Assembly (NCBI GenBank): GCA_910585725.1
Contig: CAJUFA010000008.1
Span: forward strand, 1-64,000
Length of the DNA stretch: 64,000 nt
Reading direction: 5' to 3'
DNA from: an uncultured Dorea sp.
Lineage (GTDB): Bacteria > Bacillota > Clostridia > Lachnospirales > Lachnospiraceae
The notes under the pieces were generated by a model that saw nothing but the letters and a program-made list of their open reading frames with translations, was not told the origin of the DNA and did not search any database. Positions 8,450-16,485 of the stretch are shown in pieces. Position 1 is the first letter of the stretch; every line of letters begins with the position of its first letter. The translations under genes were made by a program, and so were the position numbers.

Positions 8450-9307
8450 CTACACTTTTTCAAGTATCCATTCTTCCACATATTTATCTGTAAAATGATA
8501 TCCCAGTTTCCTATGATATCTTAAAGAAGATTCATTATGCGTTAAAATCCAACCTTCTATTTTTTGAATATTTTTGCTGTCCAACCATTTTAATCTTTGA
8601 TATGTTAAAATAGGAGCAAATCCTCTCATTTTATACTCGTCTTTTACTACCATCTCTTCGGCCTGCGCTATGCCTGAATTTATGACGGCTATACTGGCTG
8701 CACAAATATCTTTTTTTTCATTTAAAATACATAAATAAGATCCCTTTTCCAGCTCCTTTTTTTCTTGATCTGTCCTGGATATAATATGGTAATCTTCAAG
8801 AATATCAGAACCAACTATTATTTTCTCTATTTTGTCAAAAAGAGAATACTCTGCTTCTATACAACAATATCCTTTCTTTTCTATCTCTTTTTCATACTTT
8901 TCCACTGGCGCGCAATTCCTTAATAAATCCTGCACATTTCCTTCTATTTGTACGGATATACCCTTATTCAAAAAGCCCAATTCACCCAGTCTCTCCCGCA
9001 CAAATATTAATCTGTCATTCTTACGTCGATTGTTATACATATTTCGTATCAATAATTTTTTGTCATAGACAGGTATTGTAAACGGTTGCTTTTCATCTAC
9101 GTAAAAATAAACTTTATAATATGTACCTTCATCAAAATAGAAAAACAAGCCTTGCGGAGTACTTTCAAACGATATTTTTTCTAGATTTATATATCGTTCC
9201 AAATAACTCAACATAAAATTAGCATTTGAAAATGGTTTTGGACATATCTTCTTATATTCTTCTATCAAACTTCTATATTCTTGCGTTGATCCTAGTTTAT
9301 TTATCAT
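8450..9307 (-). CDS. GNAT acyltransferase, paired paralog A
   Basis: A 285-residue protein with an N-terminal region of about 150 residues and a C-terminal GNAT domain. The MVVKDEYKMRGFAPILTYQR segment fits the pantetheine-binding loop, and it ends with HNESSLRYHRKLGYHFTDK and an EEWILE tail typical of the last GNAT strand. It has the same length and layout as the protein at 9580-10437, with shared YYVDE-like, IRN(M/I)Y and E/D-E-W-I/V-LE signatures, so the two are paralogs. Each is next to a DSF-type carrier gene (9324-9548 lies between them). This suggests they acylate amino groups on carrier-bound or sugar-bound intermediates. Substrate and acyl donor are unknown. Confidence 0.72.
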   Translation of the reverse strand: MINKLGSTQEYRSLIEEYKKICPKPFSNANFMLSYLERYINLEKISFESTPQGLFFYFDEGTYYKVYFYVDEKQPFTIPVYDKKLLIRNMYNNRRKNDRLIFVRERLGELGFLNKGISVQIEGNVQDLLRNCAPVEKYEKEIEKKGYCCIEAEYSLFDKIEKIIVGSDILEDYHIISRTDQEKKELEKGSYLCILNEKKDICAASIAVINSGIAQAEEMVVKDEYKMRGFAPILTYQRLKWLDSKNIQKIEGWILTHNESSLRYHRKLGYHFTDKYVEEWILEKV

Positions 9308-9323
9308 ACTATCCCACCAATTC

Positions 9324-9548
9324 CTACTTCATCTTTTCCAACAATTTTACAATACTATCCACTGTTTGAAAATTTTCTGAAACGATTAATTCCGGATCAA
9401 TTTCAATATTGAATGCCTCTTCCAAAGCCATAACAATATTAATAATCTCAAAAGAATCTATGAAACCTGCATCCAACAAATTTTCGTCTGGATTCCCCCC
9501 TATATCTGGATTTATCTCGTTTAATACTTTCAAAACTTTTTCTCTCAT
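9324..9548 (-). CDS. Acyl carrier protein (carrier 3)
   Basis: A 74-residue acidic carrier protein. The FIDSFEIINIV segment carries the Ser for phosphopantetheine attachment. I chose the ATG at 9548 because an AAGGAG site lies 8 bases upstream on the minus strand. An upstream in-frame ATG at 9623 would add 25 residues overlapping the previous gene and lacks a ribosome site. It resembles carrier 1 (4192-4419) in length and DSF motif. Its position between two paralogous GNAT genes suggests it presents their substrate. Confidence 0.87.
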   Translation of the reverse strand: MREKVLKVLNEINPDIGGNPDENLLDAGFIDSFEIINIVMALEEAFNIEIDPELIVSENFQTVDSIVKLLEKMK

Positions 9549-9579
9549 AGCTGGTCTCCTTTTTATATTAATATCAACT

Positions 9580-10437
9580 TTATTCCAACACCCATTCATC
9601 AGCAACTTTCCCGGTAGCCACAAATCCCATACTCTTGTGGAATTTCATGGAATTATAATTTTGCTCCTCGCACCATGAGACATATTTTTGATGATATCCG
9701 TTAATCGCATCATCCAGCACATAGCTCATCAACGCCGCGCCTAAACCATACTTTAACTTATATCTTTCCTCTACACATATACCATCGCCTGTTCTGATAT
9801 GTGCGCTCTGCGATATATATATACAGGCGCATAGTTGATCAAACTCATTATAAATTCCTATATATTGTTTGTTTCTAATTTCTTTCAAATATTCATCTTT
9901 GTTCTTATATGTAAAATTATAAATATGGAATTCTTCAGTCTTTTTCCTTAATTTTAACATATTATCCAAATCTTCTTCCTGTAAATAAGAGATGTAAAAA
10001 TTCCCTTTTTTTAACATTCTATCATATACATTTTTTTGCTTTTTAAGTTTTTCACTTAATTCTAAAGGAACATACATCTCTATTGAAGAATACAATTTTT
10101 TAAACCCTGTATTTTTAAGCTTCTCATCAATATACTCGGATAATAAATTCCGTTCTTCCTGTCGCTTATAAATATTTCTTATTGCCAATGCTTTTCCTGT
10201 TAAAAGATTATTCAATTGACCGCTTTCATCCACATAATACAATAATCTATAATAATCATTCTCATCACAAAAAAAACATCCCCCCTTATCCTGCATTTCA
10301 TAAAACATAAAACCCAAATCAATATATCTGCTTACCGCATCCAACGACCAATACATATTTGTAACCGGATGTATGCATTGCTTTTTCAATTGTCTATATA
10401 TATCTAAATATTCTTTTAAACTCTCAATCCTCTTCAT
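9580..10437 (-). CDS. GNAT acyltransferase, paired paralog B
   Basis: A 285-residue paralog of the protein at 8450-9307. The C-terminal GNAT domain has CVEERYKLKYGLGAALMSYV, matching the acyl-donor loop (G-L-G-A), then a QNYNSMKFHKSMGFVATGK segment and a DEWVLE end. The N-terminal 150 residues have no function I can name but contain the CDENDYYRLLYYVDESG and AIRNIY features shared with the paralog. The stop lies 31 bases before the start of carrier 3. It probably adds an acyl group to an amine in the carrier-based pathway. N-acetylation of an activated amino acid or amino sugar are both possible. Confidence 0.7.
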   Translation of the reverse strand: MKRIESLKEYLDIYRQLKKQCIHPVTNMYWSLDAVSRYIDLGFMFYEMQDKGGCFFCDENDYYRLLYYVDESGQLNNLLTGKALAIRNIYKRQEERNLLSEYIDEKLKNTGFKKLYSSIEMYVPLELSEKLKKQKNVYDRMLKKGNFYISYLQEEDLDNMLKLRKKTEEFHIYNFTYKNKDEYLKEIRNKQYIGIYNEFDQLCACIYISQSAHIRTGDGICVEERYKLKYGLGAALMSYVLDDAINGYHQKYVSWCEEQNYNSMKFHKSMGFVATGKVADEWVLE

Positions 10438-10446
10438 AATTGTCTG

Positions 10447-11124
10447 TTATAAAAACACTCCTTCCATAATTTTAAATGATTCTCCATGCCCGGGAAAAAC
10501 AATCACTGACTTTGAAAAACTTCGAAGCATAGGTTTTGTAATACAAATATACTCCTGCTCACTGCCTCCTGGGAACCGCAAAATCGGTTCCACTTGTTTC
10601 ATTAATGTGTCTCCTGAAAATAAATATTTTTTTTCAAACATATAGCATACGCTATCCTTTGAATGACCGGGAGTATAATATACTTCAAATTCCAAATTCT
10701 TCCACTTATATATCTCTCCATTGTTTAGCACCTGATCACACTTTACTTCAATACAGGATATTGTATCCACTTTTTCTGTTTGATCCTCACTCTTTTCTCT
10801 CATAAAATTAATATGATTTGCCATTGCTGATAAATTCTTTCTCGGATTTTTCAATATATCTTTTCCGTAACAGGAACAAATCACTTTGGTATCAAAAATT
10901 CTCTTTAAATTAGGAATCTCCATAATATGATCGTAATGCCCATGTGTCAATAAGATCTCAATTCGCTTCACCTTCCTTTCCAATAAAAAATCTACTAACT
11001 CGTCAGATTGCACTGCATCTATCAACAAAGCGTCTGTATCATCTATGAAGCAATATGTATTAGCATAGATTTGATCTGATTTGAAATTGTACATAATATT
11101 TCCATTCACATCTATCATTTCCAT
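10447..11124 (-). CDS. Metallo-beta-lactamase-fold hydrolase (glyoxalase II-like)
   Basis: A 225-residue MBL-fold protein. It shows the metal-binding series LLTHGHYDH (about 58-66), YYTPGHS, LFSGDTL and VFPGHGES in the right order. Glyoxalase II-like members are thioester hydrolases. In a cluster with three carrier proteins the simplest inference is an editing or release thioesterase for misloaded carriers, but a lactonase or other esterase role is equally compatible with sequence. It lies between the second ATP-grasp gene (11146-12261) and the GNAT gene (9580-10437), with spacing of 10-21 bases. Confidence 0.82.
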   Translation of the reverse strand: MEMIDVNGNIMYNFKSDQIYANTYCFIDDTDALLIDAVQSDELVDFLLERKVKRIEILLTHGHYDHIMEIPNLKRIFDTKVICSCYGKDILKNPRKNLSAMANHINFMREKSEDQTEKVDTISCIEVKCDQVLNNGEIYKWKNLEFEVYYTPGHSKDSVCYMFEKKYLFSGDTLMKQVEPILRFPGGSEQEYICITKPMLRSFSKSVIVFPGHGESFKIMEGVFL

Positions 11125-11145
11125 TTTAAAGACCTTCCTTTGATT

Positions 11146-12261
11146 TCAATCACTTTCTGAATTCAAATAAATATAATAGCCCAACCTTGAAGAACTGTCA
11201 GTCACATGATTCAAATTAGTATAATCAATAGAACCATCCCTATAAATAAGATGCTTTTCTTTAAACTCCAAATATTCATCTATATCTTTTTGTGAAAGCA
11301 AGAATCTGACGAATGCTTTCTCACATTCCTTATATTGGGTAAAATCTGGCATATTTCCGACCGCAACATCAATAACCATTCTCATAAAATCTAATCCGGC
11401 GGAAAGATATACCAGATCTGATCCAATATAGTCTCCTCCCATTCTAGCCCCAACCTCTATAATAGATATTTCATTGTTCTTTAATTTGAATTCTGAATGA
11501 CTTGCGCCATTTTCTATCTGCAAAGCATCCAAAGCCTGAAATATTGTGGATCTTACGATATCTGTTTCTTCTATAGATAATTCCGCAGGTTCCATATGTC
11601 CTGTTTCGATATAATACGGAGATCCGGTTGTATATTTCTTTGTTATTGCCAGCATAGAATGTTGTCCGTGATATGAGATACATTCACAGCTATATTCATC
11701 GCCCTCAAGATATTCTTCAACAATAGCTTTCTTCTCAAAAGAAACATCGACAGCCCTTTTAATTGCTTCTTCCAAATTATCTCTATGATATAATTTGGTT
11801 ATACTTCTGCTGCCGGAACGATCCGTTGGCTTCACAATAATCGGAAAGTGAAACTGATTTATATTCAATTCGTCTGATCTGGCGACTCTTTTATAAAGAG
11901 GAACCTTCATTCCGGATTCTTCTAATCTTTTTCTCATCAAATATTTATTTGTACAAACTTTCGCTGATTCCATACTGTTACCCGTAAGCCCCATTTGACC
12001 GGCAACATAATTAACAGTAATAACCGCAAGATCTGAAGCAATAGATGTGATACCGTTTATATTTCTGTCTTGACAGATTTTTAAGATGATATCCTTTTCT
12101 CTTATATTAACAGGATAAAAATAATCTGCGTCATTTGCTCCGACAGCGCCGTCTTTCCATGCAAAAACATGCGTTTCGTATCCCAGTTCTTTCGCCTTTA
12201 AAATTAATCTTTGCTGAAATTCATTCGCTCCTACGATAGCTAATTTTTTATCTTCTGACAT
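11146..12261 (-). CDS. ATP-grasp ligase
   Basis: A 371-residue ATP-grasp protein. It has an N-terminal Rossmann-like pre-ATP-grasp domain (LAIVGANEFQQRLI), an ATP-binding FPIIVKPTDRSGSRSI segment (about 141-156) and a metal-binding IIEVGARMGGDYIGSDL near residue 275. Enzymes of this type join a carboxylate, activated as acyl phosphate, to an amine, as in carnosine synthase-like and amino-acid ligases. In this locus it could couple an amino acid or hydroxy acid to a 4-amino sugar or to another amino acid. It overlaps the GT2 gene (12248-13177) by 14 bases. The substrates cannot be named. Confidence 0.85.
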   Translation of the reverse strand: MSEDKKLAIVGANEFQQRLILKAKELGYETHVFAWKDGAVGANDADYFYPVNIREKDIILKICQDRNINGITSIASDLAVITVNYVAGQMGLTGNSMESAKVCTNKYLMRKRLEESGMKVPLYKRVARSDELNINQFHFPIIVKPTDRSGSRSITKLYHRDNLEEAIKRAVDVSFEKKAIVEEYLEGDEYSCECISYHGQHSMLAITKKYTTGSPYYIETGHMEPAELSIEETDIVRSTIFQALDALQIENGASHSEFKLKNNEISIIEVGARMGGDYIGSDLVYLSAGLDFMRMVIDVAVGNMPDFTQYKECEKAFVRFLLSQKDIDEYLEFKEKHLIYRDGSIDYTNLNHVTDSSSRLGYYIYLNSESD

Positions 12262-13177
12262 TTATTTCTTCCCTTATGATATATTGCGGCATATCGCTGA
12301 GTGTCATATAAATTTTGCCTATATATTCTCCAATCAATCCCAATATCAACATGATCATACCACCAATAAACAGCAATACTGCCATTGTAGACGTATACCC
12401 GACGGCTATCCGGGGATTTAATATCTTTTTTATAATCATGCAAAGTCCCCAAATACCGCCGGCCCCTGATATGCAAATGCCGGTCAATGATGCAAATCGC
12501 AATGGAACCAACGAAAAATTGGTAATTTCTACCAGCCAAAGATTAACTAATTTTTTCAATGTATAACCGGATGAACCAGATATTCTTTCATGATGTTTCA
12601 CTTCAACATTGGTAACTCTGTTAGTTGAATTCATAAGATATGCTCCTGCTGACGGAAACGGACTGTGATACTCTTTTAAGCTTTGACATGCAAATTTACT
12701 CCAGGCCAAAAAAGACGAATTATATATGCCTTTTATTTTCGCTCCTGTAAATTCCAACATCCATGTATTCAATCTGCTTGCCAAAAATCTGAACGGTGAT
12801 TGTTTTCGTTCAGTAAAATGCGCATATACCAAATCATAACCATCATTTATTTTATCAATCAGTTTGTAGATTTCTCTGGCCGGATGCTGTCCGTCGTCAT
12901 CCATACATACAGCAACATCCCCCTCTATATATGGAACGGCCGCCATCCTGGCTCTATTCTGACCATAATTCTTAGCCAGATCAATTCCGATGATATTTTT
13001 ATCCTCTGACGTCAACTTCTCAATCACTGCAAAAGTATTATCTGGTGAACAATCATTCACTAATATAATTTGATATTTATTATCTTTCCGTACCATAATC
13101 TCCCTTTTTACATCATCTACAACTTGCCCGATTGTATTTTCTGAACGATAACAAGGGATAATAACCGTAATCATCAT
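12248..13177 (-). CDS. Polyprenyl-phosphate glycosyltransferase, GtrB/DPM1-like GT2
   Basis: A 309-residue GT2 enzyme. The N-terminal catalytic domain has VIIPCYRSENTI and the DDDGQHP metal/nucleotide motif at about 93-99. Two C-terminal membrane segments (about 228-252 and 263-288) follow, as in GtrB and related undecaprenyl-phosphate sugar synthases. It would move a sugar from a nucleotide donor to undecaprenyl phosphate on the cytoplasmic face, giving a donor for a GT-C transferase outside. A GT-C-like candidate is encoded at 17685-19736. It overlaps the ATP-grasp gene (11146-12261), so synthesis of the unusual sugar and its lipid loading are likely coupled. Confidence 0.87.
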   Translation of the reverse strand: MMITVIIPCYRSENTIGQVVDDVKREIMVRKDNKYQIILVNDCSPDNTFAVIEKLTSEDKNIIGIDLAKNYGQNRARMAAVPYIEGDVAVCMDDDGQHPAREIYKLIDKINDGYDLVYAHFTERKQSPFRFLASRLNTWMLEFTGAKIKGIYNSSFLAWSKFACQSLKEYHSPFPSAGAYLMNSTNRVTNVEVKHHERISGSSGYTLKKLVNLWLVEITNFSLVPLRFASLTGICISGAGGIWGLCMIIKKILNPRIAVGYTSTMAVLLFIGGMIMLILGLIGEYIGKIYMTLSDMPQYIIREEINVRR

Positions 13178-13191
13178 TTCATCTATCCTCT

Positions 13192-14178
13192 TTATTCTCC
13201 GCTTTCCTTTTCTCTGACTATCTCTTTGACTGTATTTGCAAGATATTGCATCTGCTCTATATCATATCGCTGATCAATTGGCATAATCATAATATGATTA
13301 GCATAATGATATTCAAAACTTGTTTTCTCAAATTCAATTCCTGTTGGTTTCCATAAGAAAGGAACATATATTTTATGCTCTACCAACTCTTTATGTATCC
13401 CTTTCCTTAACATCAACGGATATACAAACGGAGGATATTCCATATCCGGTAATTCTAATAACTGTATCTCTGAAAGTGCTTTATCTAAATATTTAAAATT
13501 GCGAATTCTTTTTCTTGCAATATCACTATAGTTAATATTTTCCAATATTCTTTTTGTCAGCAAAGACATTCCAAGAAATTGATTTCCAATTTCCAATTCA
13601 TTTTTTTTACTTTCTTCATATGCGCCGTTCGTTCCAATCTCGATACTTTTAAGCAGATGAACTGCACGTTTGTACGAGACGTCCTGTCTCAATTGACGCA
13701 TATCTATATTTTTTCCAATTAAATATGCCCCATCGCATACTCCAAAAAATTTACGGCACGAATACACATTCATAACTCCTGGCTTTATTACCGGCGGAAA
13801 ATAAAAAGAATGCGCATGATCCAATATAACTCTCTTAAAATTCTCAGAATATTTCAAAATCTTATTTCCAATTATTCCATAATAATTGACCAATATAATG
13901 GCAGTATGTTCTTCATCACATGTATCGAGAGGCAGAAAATCTTTTCCTATTCTATAAAACGACACTTCCAATTCCATTGTTAGCAGCATCTCTATAACTT
14001 CCGGACAATAAAAAAAAGGTACAAGTACCTTTTTCACCTCCATACTACATAATGCATACCAGATTGCCGTTCTTCCTGTATTTACTTCTCTGATATAATT
14101 TGACGGAATATTTTGGAAGAATGAAAACCCTCTTCTTAATTCCAATGGAAAATATCCACCCATCTCTATAAATTCCAT
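13192..14178 (-). CDS. Short DegT/DnrJ/EryC1-like PLP-dependent aminotransferase homolog
   Basis: A 328-residue protein with a compact DegT-fold pattern: GRTAIWYAL (35-43) in the phosphate-binding position, LDHAHSF (119-125) supplying the PLP-ring Asp, and VYSCRKFFGVCDGAYL (about 138-152) in which K143 occupies the Schiff-base Lys position. It is 50-80 residues shorter than sugar aminotransferases and lacks the usual TxFASTH(A/S)I-type central segment, so the substrate may differ. It lies between a GtrB-like gene and an ATP-grasp gene. It may transaminate an acid or sugar intermediate for the acyl-tail chemistry. Loss of catalysis cannot be excluded. Confidence 0.6.
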   Translation of the reverse strand: MEFIEMGGYFPLELRRGFSFFQNIPSNYIREVNTGRTAIWYALCSMEVKKVLVPFFYCPEVIEMLLTMELEVSFYRIGKDFLPLDTCDEEHTAIILVNYYGIIGNKILKYSENFKRVILDHAHSFYFPPVIKPGVMNVYSCRKFFGVCDGAYLIGKNIDMRQLRQDVSYKRAVHLLKSIEIGTNGAYEESKKNELEIGNQFLGMSLLTKRILENINYSDIARKRIRNFKYLDKALSEIQLLELPDMEYPPFVYPLMLRKGIHKELVEHKIYVPFLWKPTGIEFEKTSFEYHYANHIMIMPIDQRYDIEQMQYLANTVKEIVREKESGE

Positions 14179-14191
14179 ATTTACCTCTTAC

Positions 14192-15472
14192 TTATTTATC
14201 AAATAATCTGGCAGGATCGAATCTTTCTATTATGATACTCTCTCCTTTTTCATCTAAAATCTCCAAATTGTCATAAACCCGACCAATCGCCTGAGGCAAT
14301 TTCTCTTTATTATCAACAATAAGAGTTATACGAACAGCAATCTGCTTTTGTGTTCCCCATGCGTCTTCTTTAATATATTCTCCTTCTTTACACCACATCG
14401 TGATATCTATGGTCTCTTCAAAGTCTTTAACGACGTCTAAGCCGATAATTTTATCAATATACGATGGTTTTACAAGAATTGACAACGTGCAGCACACTTT
14501 GGATAGTCGCGGATTTATAAGATTTCTAATATCCTTGTCTTCCATTTCTCCTGTCAGAGAATAATTCACTATCATCTCCATAGGGTTAAATCCACACAGC
14601 TTGTCTAATATTTGATACTGCTTTGCACCGTTTAACCGATAACCCATTTCATAAAAAAGGCATAGGTCATGATCCATACATCCCTGCAAAAATAGCGTCC
14701 CATTCTCCATACCTATAGATAGGAACATATCTATAACTTTTTGATCCTCATAGCGTAGATATCTTTGCGTATATTTTGACGGATATACATACGCTAACGG
14801 CAAACGCACATTCCGCCCGTTTTCAGCCTGCATATACCGGTCATGTAATATAGAAGCGTATATATTTCCTTTCTGTAAAACATAATTAACGCCGATTTCA
14901 TCCCCTATCAGATATTTCTCTATAATTACTTTTCCTATTTTCGACATTTCTTTTGCTTTTTTATACGCCTCACGCAATTCTTCATGCGAATAACAAATCA
15001 TGATCCCTCTTGAACCACTTCCGTCCACAGGCTTAACGATAACCGGGAATTCCATTTTCCGCATTCCACAATTCCATGTCGCTTCATCAACATCATATTC
15101 CGGAGTAGACGGAACGCCGGACTCTCTGCACAACTCCTTAAATCTGGCCTTGTTCATAGTGATTTCTATCTGACTGTCCCTAGCATAAAAGGGCCTTCCA
15201 ATCTTCTCGCTTAACTTTTGCGCACATAGAACGTTAAAATCATCAAAAGCCGCAATAACACCGTCAACATTTTTCTCCCGACACATCTTTGCCAAAGTCT
15301 CTGTATCAGCAGTACTGATAAGCCACGCTTCGTCGGCGATCTTCTTAGCAGGTGAATCCGGATAATAATCTGCAACGATTACATACCCTCCGCGCATCTT
15401 TACATTCTCTACGAGTTCGCATATCATCGCAACCCCGCCTAGAACAATCAACTTTTTTCCTACTATTTTCAT
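14192..15472 (-). CDS. ATP-grasp ligase
   Basis: A 426-residue ATP-grasp protein. It has an N-terminal KKLIVLGGVAMICELVE nucleotide-fold start, FPVIVKPVDGSGSRGIMI (about 141-158) for ATP binding, and a LCLFYEMGYRLNGAKQY segment (about 267-283) in the metal-binding position. The C-terminal 130 residues form an extra domain seen in biotin carboxylase-like amino-acid ligases. It overlaps the reductase gene (15469-16422) by 4 bases, so the two probably act in one short pathway: a 2-keto acid reduced to a hydroxy acid, then ligated. That order is inference. Confidence 0.84.
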   Translation of the reverse strand: MKIVGKKLIVLGGVAMICELVENVKMRGGYVIVADYYPDSPAKKIADEAWLISTADTETLAKMCREKNVDGVIAAFDDFNVLCAQKLSEKIGRPFYARDSQIEITMNKARFKELCRESGVPSTPEYDVDEATWNCGMRKMEFPVIVKPVDGSGSRGIMICYSHEELREAYKKAKEMSKIGKVIIEKYLIGDEIGVNYVLQKGNIYASILHDRYMQAENGRNVRLPLAYVYPSKYTQRYLRYEDQKVIDMFLSIGMENGTLFLQGCMDHDLCLFYEMGYRLNGAKQYQILDKLCGFNPMEMIVNYSLTGEMEDKDIRNLINPRLSKVCCTLSILVKPSYIDKIIGLDVVKDFEETIDITMWCKEGEYIKEDAWGTQKQIAVRITLIVDNKEKLPQAIGRVYDNLEILDEKGESIIIERFDPARLFDK

Positions 15473-16422
15473 AGCGTCTTCCTCTTACTCTGTCGTTCTG
15501 CAAGACCTACCTTTTCTTTTGCTTTTATGGCATAATATAAAATCCGATTTACAGGAGTGTCTACTCCCGTATTTTTTCCCAACTTTATTACAGTTCCCGC
15601 GAAATAATCAATTTCTGTTTTTCTCATAGCTTCTATGTCCTGCAGCATAGACGTTTTCTTTTCCGGTGGATAATGAATCAAAATTCGTACGATATCATCT
15701 CTATCCTTTTCACTTAAACCAATATCCAGCTTTTTAGATATTTCTAATATTTCTTGAATCGCCTCCGTCACTAAGATAATAATCTCTTCAAACCTGCCAA
15801 AATATTTGAATTGTGCCCCGGTTAATACTGAAACTTGATTGGAACCGATATTTATCATCCATTTACGCCAAAGCATATACCGCATATCCTCATAGATTAC
15901 ACAGGAAATACCCGCTTTTTCCATACTTTTTTTAATCAATTTAAGATCCGTTGTAATCTCTTCGCCTTTCCCAAAACCAATTTGAATTTCACCCTTAACA
16001 GAAACTGTTACATTCTTATTTATGCGTTCTGCGTCTGTCCTCATAACAATTCCATAAGGAACTATATTCTGGGGAAATGCTTTTCTGACTTCATCAACAG
16101 CCGTCACTCCATTTAGTAATGGTAAAATTATAGTTTTTTCAGAAATCAAATCTTGAATATCTTTTAATGTCTCTTCCAAACTATAATTTTTAACACACAA
16201 TAATAACAGATTTATATCTTCATCGTCTTCCGGATTTTTTTCTGAATACACCTTGGGATATATCTTTTCACCGTTTACTATAATCCCTGATTTTCTTAGC
16301 TTTTCAGCCCTCTTTCCCTTTGCAACAAAACAAAAATCATCCCCATATTCACGATATAAAGCGCTACCAAGAGAACATCCTATAGCGCCCGCTCCTACAA
16401 TCCCTATTCTTTTGATCATCAT
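15469..16422 (-). CDS. 2-dehydropantoate 2-reductase (PanE/ApbA) family
   Basis: A 317-residue NADPH-dependent reductase. The N-terminal GIVGAGAIGCSLGSAL is the dinucleotide-binding motif of the PanE/ApbA family, and the central LMRKWMINIGSNQVSVLTG-like stretch (reading MLWRKWMINIGSNQ) contains the conserved Lys-Asn pair. PanE makes pantoate from ketopantoate for CoA, but many family members reduce other 2-keto acids. The position in an operon with ATP-grasp ligases, adenylating enzymes and carriers suggests production of a 2-hydroxy acid used as an acyl decoration. A second pantothenate role cannot be excluded. Confidence 0.82.
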   Translation of the reverse strand: MMIKRIGIVGAGAIGCSLGSALYREYGDDFCFVAKGKRAEKLRKSGIIVNGEKIYPKVYSEKNPEDDEDINLLLLCVKNYSLEETLKDIQDLISEKTIILPLLNGVTAVDEVRKAFPQNIVPYGIVMRTDAERINKNVTVSVKGEIQIGFGKGEEITTDLKLIKKSMEKAGISCVIYEDMRYMLWRKWMINIGSNQVSVLTGAQFKYFGRFEEIIILVTEAIQEILEISKKLDIGLSEKDRDDIVRILIHYPPEKKTSMLQDIEAMRKTEIDYFAGTVIKLGKNTGVDTPVNRILYYAIKAKEKVGLAERQSKRKTL

Positions 16423-16485
16423 ACTTTCCTCATTTCACCATTTGTCTTAACTACAGGACACGCCTTTGACAGACGTTTCCGCAGA

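Noticed and set aside
16423..16485. Stem-loop in the panE-wecE spacer as a terminator
   Set aside because: Only short, interrupted pairing (3 + 3 bp) is possible and no T-run follows.
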